Source of the DNA: Akkermansiaceae bacterium
Lineage (GTDB): Bacteria; Verrucomicrobiota; Verrucomicrobiia; Verrucomicrobiales; Akkermansiaceae
DNA: 34,447 nt
Reading direction: 5' to 3'
NCBI GenBank assembly: GCA_022510805.1
Contig: JAFLSS010000018.1
Span: forward strand, 1-34,447
The notes under the pieces are model-generated. The model ran no database searches. It had not been told where the DNA came from and saw nothing but the letters and a program-made list of their open reading frames with translations. Below, in pieces: positions 29,497-34,447 of the stretch. The translations under genes were made by a program, and so were the position numbers. Positions within the stretch are counted from its first letter, which is position 1, and each line of letters opens with the position of its first letter.

Positions 29497-30807
29497 ATGA
29501 TTTTCGATAGTGTGATTCAGTTGCAGAGCATGACCTCGGGCGGTGAGGCGGCGCAGGGGGTGCTGCTGGTGCAGGTGGCGCAGAAACTGCAGCGCACCAC
29601 CAAGAATGGCAAGCCGTATCTGGAGGTGCAGCTGGCAGATGTGGGGGGGAGTTTCAGCCTCAAGATATGGGACAACATGCCGTGGTACCCGGATTTTTCT
29701 GCGCTGGAGGTGAATGCGGGGGTGGCGGTGTCGGCGCTGTGGCGCAGCTCGGAATACGGCATGGAGGCGTCAGATGTGGCGCTGCGCCCGCTTTCGCCTG
29801 AGGAAGAGGAGCAGATGCTGTCCGGCGGGCGGGAGCTGCGCGAGCGCCAGCAGCACGATTGGGCAGATATTTGCCGCCTCGTGCGCACTGTGCGTGACCC
29901 GCGGCTGGCCGCGCTCTGCCGTGAGCTGACGGTGCGCCTGGAGGGGAGATTCCGCCGGGCGGCGGCGGCGCGTGGGTTTCACCATGCGCGGCGGGGTGGC
30001 TTGGTGGAGCACACGGCGGGGGTGATGCGCACGGCAGATGCCCTCTGCAGCGCGTACCCTCAGCTGAATCGGGATTTGCTGCTGGCGGGGGCTTTGTTCC
30101 ACGACTGTGGGAAGATGTGGGAGAATGGCTACCCGGAGCACGGGCTCACCATGCCTTATTCGGAGCCGGGGGAGCTGCTGGGGCATATTCCGCTCGGGAT
30201 TGAGGTGATCAATAAACTCTGGTCGACGGTTTGCACGGAGGAGCGCCGCCGCGCGTGGGAGCCGCTTTCTCCGCCCTCTGAGCAGGTGCGCCTGCACTTG
30301 CTCCACTTGGTGGCGGCGCATCACGGGAGCCTGGAGTTCGGCTCGCCCGTGGTGCCCAAGACTCCCGAGGCCTACGCGCTGAATCATGCGGATGATCTGG
30401 ATGCGAAGATGGAGATGTTCCGCGGGGCGTATGCTACCTCGCCCGCGCTGGCGGCGCGTATCCACCAGCGCAAGGCGCCCCTGCCGGGGAATGTGGTGGA
30501 CCCGCTGCCGGTGGTCGAGCTGCCGGAGGGAGTGCTGGAGGCTCGGGAGGATGAGCCGGAGGCGGCATATGAGGCTGCGGGCGCGCCGCCCGAGCCGGAG
30601 TTTGCGCCGCTGCTTGCCTGTGCTGCGGAGCTGCCGGAGGAGCTGCTGATCCCCGCTGAGCCGGAGGATGGGGAGCAGGGGGAGGTGTGCGACTGCGCGG
30701 CGGGGGAGGTGCCGGAGCCGCCGCTGCCGCTCATGGCGGAGTTGTTGATGCAGGAGGAACTCGCCTTGCTGAGTGAGGCGCCCGGGCAGGAGGCTCCGCG
30801 GGGATGA
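29497..30807 (+). CDS. YhaM-like 3'-5' exoribonuclease (OB-fold + HD domain) with acidic C-terminal extension
   Basis: A 436-residue cytoplasmic protein. Residues about 15-95 are an OB-fold nucleic-acid-binding domain (LQRTTKNGKPYLEVQLADV, SFSLKIWDN). Residues about 160-305 are an HD domain with the metal-binding set: GFHHARRGGLVEHTAGVMR, LLAGALFHDCGKMWE, GHIPLGIEVINKLW, LVAAHHGSLEFGSPVVPKTP and ALNHADDLDAKM. This is the arrangement of YhaM/CBF1 exonucleases. About 100 extra residues at the C-terminus are Glu/Pro/Ala-rich and probably disordered. It overlaps the LysE-type gene by ATGA. Confidence 0.88.
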   Translation: MIFDSVIQLQSMTSGGEAAQGVLLVQVAQKLQRTTKNGKPYLEVQLADVGGSFSLKIWDNMPWYPDFSALEVNAGVAVSALWRSSEYGMEASDVALRPLSPEEEEQMLSGGRELRERQQHDWADICRLVRTVRDPRLAALCRELTVRLEGRFRRAAAARGFHHARRGGLVEHTAGVMRTADALCSAYPQLNRDLLLAGALFHDCGKMWENGYPEHGLTMPYSEPGELLGHIPLGIEVINKLWSTVCTEERRRAWEPLSPPSEQVRLHLLHLVAAHHGSLEFGSPVVPKTPEAYALNHADDLDAKMEMFRGAYATSPALAARIHQRKAPLPGNVVDPLPVVELPEGVLEAREDEPEAAYEAAGAPPEPEFAPLLACAAELPEELLIPAEPEDGEQGEVCDCAAGEVPEPPLPLMAELLMQEELALLSEAPGQEAPRG

Positions 30808-31427
30808 GTGAGCCGCTTGTCAGTATCCTGCTGGTTTGTGGGGCGCTGGTGGTTTCTCAGCTCAGCCCCGGGCCGGATGTATTTTTTGTCTTCCGCACGG
30901 CTCTGGCGCAGGGTTTTCGGCGCGGTGTGGCCGTGGCGCTCGGCATCAACCTCGGGTTCCTGATTCAGAGTATCGTGGCGTGCAGCATCGGCACATGGGT
31001 GCTGGATAGGGGGTGGGGGCGGTGGCTTCTGCCGCTGGCGGCTTGCTGGCTGCTCTACCTCGCGTGGAAGATTTTTCCGCGGCGCTGGGGCAGCTCGGAG
31101 GACACGCTGGGTGCCGCCGCCGCCGCGCGCGAGCCGGTGCCCACGCTCATCGGCAAGGGCTTTTTGTGCAATATCCTCAACCCCAAGTGCATGCTTTTCA
31201 TCCTGGGCATCACCACGGATGCCCTGCGCGCCCACTCCGGGCTGGCGTGGTACACGCCGGCTCTGGTGGCGGCTTTGTTTGTGGCCAGCCTGGCCGGGTG
31301 GACTTTGTGGAGCGGCCTGCTGCAGTGGGCGCCGCTGCGCCGCCTCTATGTGCGGCACGTGAGCGCCATCGACGCTGCATTTGCCCTGCTGCTGGCCACA
31401 TTTGCCCTGCTGCTTCTGCTGGATTAG
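30804..31427 (+). CDS. LysE/RhtB-family amino acid exporter
   Basis: A 207-residue inner-membrane protein with about six hydrophobic segments. The N-terminus has the LysE family signature: LSPGPDVFFVFRTALAQGFR followed by RGVAVALGINLGF. The middle has LAACWLLYLAWKIF and GKGFLCNILNPKCMLFILGI, corresponding to the family's GF..NllNPK motif. Members export amino acids or similar small molecules; the substrate is not predictable here. Its start overlaps the stop of the YhaM-like gene by 4 bases, so expression is coupled. It is convergent with the Ni-transporter-like gene, 22 bases away. Confidence 0.9.
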   Translation: MSEPLVSILLVCGALVVSQLSPGPDVFFVFRTALAQGFRRGVAVALGINLGFLIQSIVACSIGTWVLDRGWGRWLLPLAACWLLYLAWKIFPRRWGSSEDTLGAAAAAREPVPTLIGKGFLCNILNPKCMLFILGITTDALRAHSGLAWYTPALVAALFVASLAGWTLWSGLLQWAPLRRLYVRHVSAIDAAFALLLATFALLLLLD

Positions 31428-31449
31428 GCGCCGGGCAGGAGGGCTGCTC

Positions 31450-32115
31450 TCACAGCCCGCAGAAGGCGATGCCGATGCCGCAGAGCATGATGGTGGCGCC
31501 CGCGAGCTCGCCGGCGTGGTGCTCTAGCCAATGGAAGCGCAGCAGGGAGAGCCCTTTCACGCCCAGCGCCACGGTGAGCATCATGGTCGCGATGGTGCAG
31601 ATGCTGAACACGAGCGTGGCCAGCACGACACAGCGCACCCCAAGCGGCACGGCGGCGGCCAGGATGGGCATCAGCGCTTCACAGGGGCCGAGCACAAAGA
31701 TGATGAAGATGACCCAGGGGGTGATGTTGCCCCCGGTTTGCTCAAGCAGCTTGTGCCCGTGCTGGTGGGTGTGGTGGCGGTGCAGCCAGCTCTTGCGCAG
31801 GGAGTAGATGAGGTAGGCGGCGCCGAAGCCGATGAGCGCCCACGCGGCCAGGTCTCCCCGGTTCTCATTGAGCCAGTTCATGCCGGATTCAGAAAGCAGG
31901 TGGGCGGCGTAGGTGAACAGCAGCGCGATGAGCAGCGCGCTGCCCACGTGGCCGATGCCGCAGGCGAGGGTCCACGCCATTGTGCGCAGCATGCCGTAGC
32001 CCCGGCTTTTGGCGATCATGATGAAGGGTAGATAGTGATCCGGCCCGGCGAGTGTGTGCATCACCGCGTCTAAGACGGCGAGCCCGAGGATGAGAGAGAT
32101 GGTGGTTTCGTTCAT
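31450..32115 (-). CDS. Nickel/cobalt transporter-like membrane protein linked to lar genes
   Basis: A 221-residue protein with about six hydrophobic segments. The first contains MHTLAGPDHYLPF, similar to the HxxxxDH metal motif of NiCoT/NicO/UreH-type nickel carriers but with one extra residue between His and Asp-His. A His-rich cytoplasmic loop follows the third or fourth segment (HRHHTHQHGH, about residue 112). GPCEALMPILAAAVPLG near 143 resembles the second conserved block of the NicO/HupE-type family. Its start overlaps the larE stop by 4 bases, the last gene of a lar operon that needs nickel, which supports nickel import as its job. Confidence 0.78.
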   Translation of the reverse strand: MNETTISLILGLAVLDAVMHTLAGPDHYLPFIMIAKSRGYGMLRTMAWTLACGIGHVGSALLIALLFTYAAHLLSESGMNWLNENRGDLAAWALIGFGAAYLIYSLRKSWLHRHHTHQHGHKLLEQTGGNITPWVIFIIFVLGPCEALMPILAAAVPLGVRCVVLATLVFSICTIATMMLTVALGVKGLSLLRFHWLEHHAGELAGATIMLCGIGIAFCGL

Positions 32116-32927
32116 GAGGAAGTGTGGAGGTGGGTTTCATCCATGCTGCCGGAGCGGAAGCCCAGCATGTCGAGGCTGATGTGGTGGTAACCGAGGGCGC
32201 GCAGCGCCGGCACGATCTCGCCCGCGGTCTCCAGGGCTCGGGGCATGAGCTCTGCCGGCAGCTCCAGCCGCGCCAGATTCCCATGCACCCGCAGGCGCAG
32301 CGGCCGGTTGGGAAACAGGCGGTGCAGCAGGGCCTCCCCCGCTTCCACGCGGCGCACGGCTTCGGCGGTGAGCTCTGCCCCGTACTCAAAGCGCGTGGCG
32401 AGGCAGGGGGCTGATGGCTTGGATGAGCAGGCCAGCCCCCACTCTGCTGCCAGGGCGCGCACAGCGGCCTTGTTGAGCCCCGCTGCCGCCAGCGGCGACA
32501 CCACGCCCAGCTCGCGCAGCGCGCGCAGGCCGGGGCGGTACTGCTTGTGGTCATCCGCATGGGTGCCATCCATGAGCGTGAGCAGACCGCGCGCTTGGGC
32601 GTCCTGCTTCATGAGGCTGAACAACTGCTTCTTGCAGAGGTAGCAGCGATCCGGCGGGTTGAAGCGCAGCGCCGGCATCTGCAGCGGGTCAAAGCGCATC
32701 TCCACCAGTTCGGCGCCTGCTTCCCGCGCTGCGCACAGCGCTGCCCGGGTCTCCTCTTCGGTGTGCAGAGGCGTGTGAAAATAATAGGCCAGCAGGGGGA
32801 AGGCGGTCTCCTTTTGCAGGCGCAGCAGGGCGTGCAGCAGCAGGGCGCTATCCACCCCGCCGGAGAACGCCAGCGCCACCCCGCCGGAGCAGTGGGCTCG
32901 CAGCACGGAGAAAAGGGAATCAGGCAT
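32112..32927 (-). CDS. larE: LarE, ATP-dependent sulfur insertase for the nickel-pincer nucleotide cofactor
   Basis: A 271-residue PP-loop protein. SGGVDS (residues 22-27) is the ATP-pyrophosphatase P-loop. LarE adenylates the pyridinium carboxylates of the LarB product and converts them to thiocarboxylates. Three cysteines are notable: C94 and C97 in RCYLCKK and C174 in SAPCLATRF. In some LarE enzymes one Cys near the last position is the sacrificial sulfur donor; in others three Cys hold a [4Fe-4S] cluster that supplies sulfur catalytically. The CxxC plus C set here suggests the cluster type (inference). ATG 32927 is chosen because the open extension to 33011 lies in larC and looks unstructured. 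Confidence 0.93.
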   Translation of the reverse strand: MPDSLFSVLRAHCSGGVALAFSGGVDSALLLHALLRLQKETAFPLLAYYFHTPLHTEEETRAALCAAREAGAELVEMRFDPLQMPALRFNPPDRCYLCKKQLFSLMKQDAQARGLLTLMDGTHADDHKQYRPGLRALRELGVVSPLAAAGLNKAAVRALAAEWGLACSSKPSAPCLATRFEYGAELTAEAVRRVEAGEALLHRLFPNRPLRLRVHGNLARLELPAELMPRALETAGEIVPALRALGYHHISLDMLGFRSGSMDETHLHTSS

Positions 32928-34212
32928 GGGCGGGCGGGGGGGCTTGTTGCTCTGCTGCGCGCTTGGCTTGGTCGTACAGGCTGCGGAAAGGCAGGCCGGA
33001 CGCCTCGGCAAGCCGGCGGATGCTCTCGAATTCCGGCTGGTAGCGCACGATGTCTCCCCAGGTGGATTTTTTCACCTCCGCCGCGCCTGCCGGCAGGTGC
33101 ACCACGAGCTGCTCACGCTGCATGGTGGTGCGCTGCACGGGGTATTTGCGCAGGCCGATGGTGGAGGAGTGGCGCAGGATGGTGTCCTCCACCTGCGGGA
33201 GGAGCTCAGCCGCGCAGAGGGCGCCCAGCTGCACGGCCGGGCGGTTCTTCTTCATCATGCAGGGCACAAACCACGCATCGCGCGCGCCGGCGGAGAGCAG
33301 CTTGTCCATGAGCAGGCCGAGCTCCTCGGGCGTGGAGTCGTCAATATTGGCCTCCGCCACCCAGATCTGCTCGGCTTCCTCCTCTTCCACCGGGCTCAGC
33401 AACTGGGCGCGCAGGAAGTTCGCTTTGCCGAAGTCGCGCTTGCCCAGGCCCAGCCCCGTGCGCAAGATGCGGTAGGCTGCCGGCAGCTCTTGCCGGGTGC
33501 AGAGCGCCGCCGCGATGGCAATGCCCGTGGGTGTCACCATCTCACCGCGTGTGGCGGTGGGACGCAGGGGGATGCGGTAGGCCTCGGCAATATTCAGCAC
33601 CGCCGGCACAGGCACCGGCAGCTCGCCATGCTGGCAGAAGATGGTGCCGCAGCCCTCGCTGAGCCCCGTGACCACACAGCCGTCGATGCCCAAATCATCT
33701 GCCAGCACCGCCGCGCCGATGATGTCGACTATCGAGTCCACGGCGCCTACCTCATGAAAATGCACCCGCTCCACCGGCACCCCGTGCGCCTTGGCCTCCG
33801 CCTCCGCGACAATGAGAAAAATCTTCTTGGCCAGCGCGCGGGCGGAGTCGGCCATGCGTGCGCGGTCGATGATGGCATACACATCTGCCAAATGCCGGTG
33901 CTCATGGGCATGGGCGTGGGCGTGCTCGTGAGAGTGCTCATGGGCGTGGGCGTGCTCGTGAGAGTGGGCGTGAGAGTGCTCGTATGCATCCTCGCGGTGC
34001 GGGGTGGGGTGGTGGAGGTGCACGCAGAAATCACAGCCCGAGATGCTGTAGGAGCGGCCGCGGGAGATGGTGTAGTGAAAGCCGCTGATGCCGAGACTTT
34101 GCAGCGCGGTGTCCAGTTTTTCGGCGCTGGCGCCCAGGTCGAGCAGAGCCGCCACCGTCATGTCGCCGCTGATGCCGCAGGCCCCTTCTAAATACAGTAA
34201 TTTTTTACTCAT
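32920..34212 (-). CDS. larC: LarC, nickel-inserting cyclometallase, with a His-rich tract
   Basis: A 430-residue protein that inserts nickel into the pyridinium-bisthiocarboxylic acid mononucleotide in a CTP-dependent reaction. [20 protein letters not shown] at the N-terminus, [20 protein letters not shown] (about residue 147), [12 protein letters not shown] (about 222), [13 protein letters not shown] (about 283) and [13 protein letters not shown] are family signatures. In Lactobacillus plantarum larC is split into larC1/larC2 by a programmed frameshift; here it is one continuous frame. Residues 79-107 are an uninterrupted alternating His tract (15 His), presumably binding or storing Ni(II). 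It overlaps larB by 8 bases and larE by 8. Confidence 0.95.
   Translation of the reverse strand: MSKKLLYLEGACGISGDMTVAALLDLGASAEKLDTALQSLGISGFHYTISRGRSYSISGCDFCVHLHHPTPHREDAYEHSHAHSHEHAHAHEHSHEHAHAHAHEHRHLADVYAIIDRARMADSARALAKKIFLIVAEAEAKAHGVPVERVHFHEVGAVDSIVDIIGAAVLADDLGIDGCVVTGLSEGCGTIFCQHGELPVPVPAVLNIAEAYRIPLRPTATRGEMVTPTGIAIAAALCTRQELPAAYRILRTGLGLGKRDFGKANFLRAQLLSPVEEEEAEQIWVAEANIDDSTPEELGLLMDKLLSAGARDAWFVPCMMKKNRPAVQLGALCAAELLPQVEDTILRHSSTIGLRKYPVQRTTMQREQLVVHLPAGAAEVKKSTWGDIVRYQPEFESIRRLAEASGLPFRSLYDQAKRAAEQQAPPPAHA
33892..33978. repeat. Tandem repeat encoding the LarC His tract
   Basis: 87 bases made of hexamer-like units such as GGGCGT and GAGAGT, with a larger ~36-base unit (GTGCTCATGGGCGTGGGCGT...) occurring twice. 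It encodes strictly alternating His residues on the minus strand. Such repeats tend to vary in length between strains. Confidence 0.8.
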
Positions 34213-34447
34213 GGTGTTTGCGAATCATGTTGAGGATGCGGCAGGCTTGCACCGCGGCGCCGAATCCATTGTCAATATTGACCACCGAGAGCCCCTCCGC
34301 GCAGGAGTTGAGCATGGAGAGCAGGGGGGCAAGGCCTTGGAAGGAGGCGCCGTAGCCCACGGAGGTCGGCACGGCGATGACAGGTGCTTTCACCAGCCCG
34401 GCAATCACGCTGCCCAGCGCGCCCTCCATACCCGCCACGGCGATGAT
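34205..34447 (-). CDS. larB: LarB, C-terminal fragment (runs off the window)
   Basis: The last 80 codons of a LarB/NCAIR-mutase-related protein. [19 protein letters not shown], then [40 protein letters not shown] and [11 protein letters not shown] are the conserved C-terminal blocks of LarB, which carboxylates and hydrolyses nicotinic acid adenine dinucleotide to start nickel-pincer cofactor synthesis. The 5' part lies beyond base 34447. Its stop overlaps the larC start by 8 bases, so larB-larC-larE are translationally coupled. Confidence 0.93.
   Translation of the reverse strand: MIAVAGMEGALGSVIAGLVKAPVIAVPTSVGYGASFQGLAPLLSMLNSCAEGLSVVNIDNGFGAAVQACRILNMIRKHHE

Noticed and set aside
33892..33978. 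A possible CRISPR-like or minisatellite array
   Set aside because: The repeat units are contiguous, in frame and encode the His tract of LarC; there are no spacers.
32926..34191. A 421-codon plus-strand frame opposite larC
   Set aside because: LarC on the minus strand is complete and conserved. The plus frame's repetitive [12 protein letters not shown] stretch is just the reverse of the His tract.

Overview
This window looks like chromosomal DNA of a Gram-negative, high-GC bacterium. I would place it in Verrucomicrobiota, possibly an Akkermansiaceae-like or other gut or aquatic lineage, with moderate confidence. The reasons are an OprB-like outer-membrane porin ending in Phe, a SurA-like periplasmic chaperone, many Sec signal peptides, weak or absent Shine-Dalgarno sites before many genes, and several promoters placed so close to start codons that the mRNAs should be leaderless. 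No rRNA, tRNA, CRISPR array, prophage or insertion sequence was recognised.

Layout. 1-139 is the start of pgk (minus). 280-1032 is a secreted protein of unknown function. 1363-3356 is a lower-GC plus-strand cassette of four small membrane proteins that combine DUF805-like membrane domains with DnaJ-type CxxCxGxG zinc fingers but have no J domain; in one of them the zinc finger lies in the -1 frame. 3529-4773 is a secreted alpha/beta hydrolase (minus). 4983-15103 is mostly a paralogous array of secreted ankyrin-repeat proteins: four stand-alone 'type A' genes, one 'type B' gene with an internal duplication, and one long B+A fusion. A secreted carboxymuconolactone-decarboxylase/cupin protein interrupts the array.

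15181-16685 is an AbiEi/AbiEii type IV toxin-antitoxin pair (minus). 16823-17044 is an orphan HipB-like regulator with an operator over its own start. 17276-21756 is an iron-uptake block: feoA, feoB, a FeoB-associated Cys-rich peptide and an OprB-like porin, with DtxR/IdeR-like boxes before feoA (two), feoB and the porin. FeoB carries an unusual insertion that resembles a DUF805 domain with its halves in swapped order. 21856-23912 holds small secreted proteins of unknown function. 23909-27140 encodes a SurA-like PPIase (minus), ribosomal protein S14, an FmdB-type zinc ribbon protein and a CorC/HlyC-type CBS transporter. 27202-29327 is maf plus a two-ACT-domain threonine ammonia-lyase (minus). 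29497-31427 is a YhaM-like OB-HD exoribonuclease and a LysE-type exporter. 31450-34447 is a minus-strand operon larB-larC-larE plus a nickel-transporter-like membrane protein, which would supply the nickel-pincer nucleotide cofactor.

The most notable observations are the permuted DUF805-like insertion in FeoB, the DtxR-box iron regulon, the frame-shifted zinc finger tail, the ankyrin array with its B+A fusion lacking the second signal peptide, and the leaderless promoter architecture.
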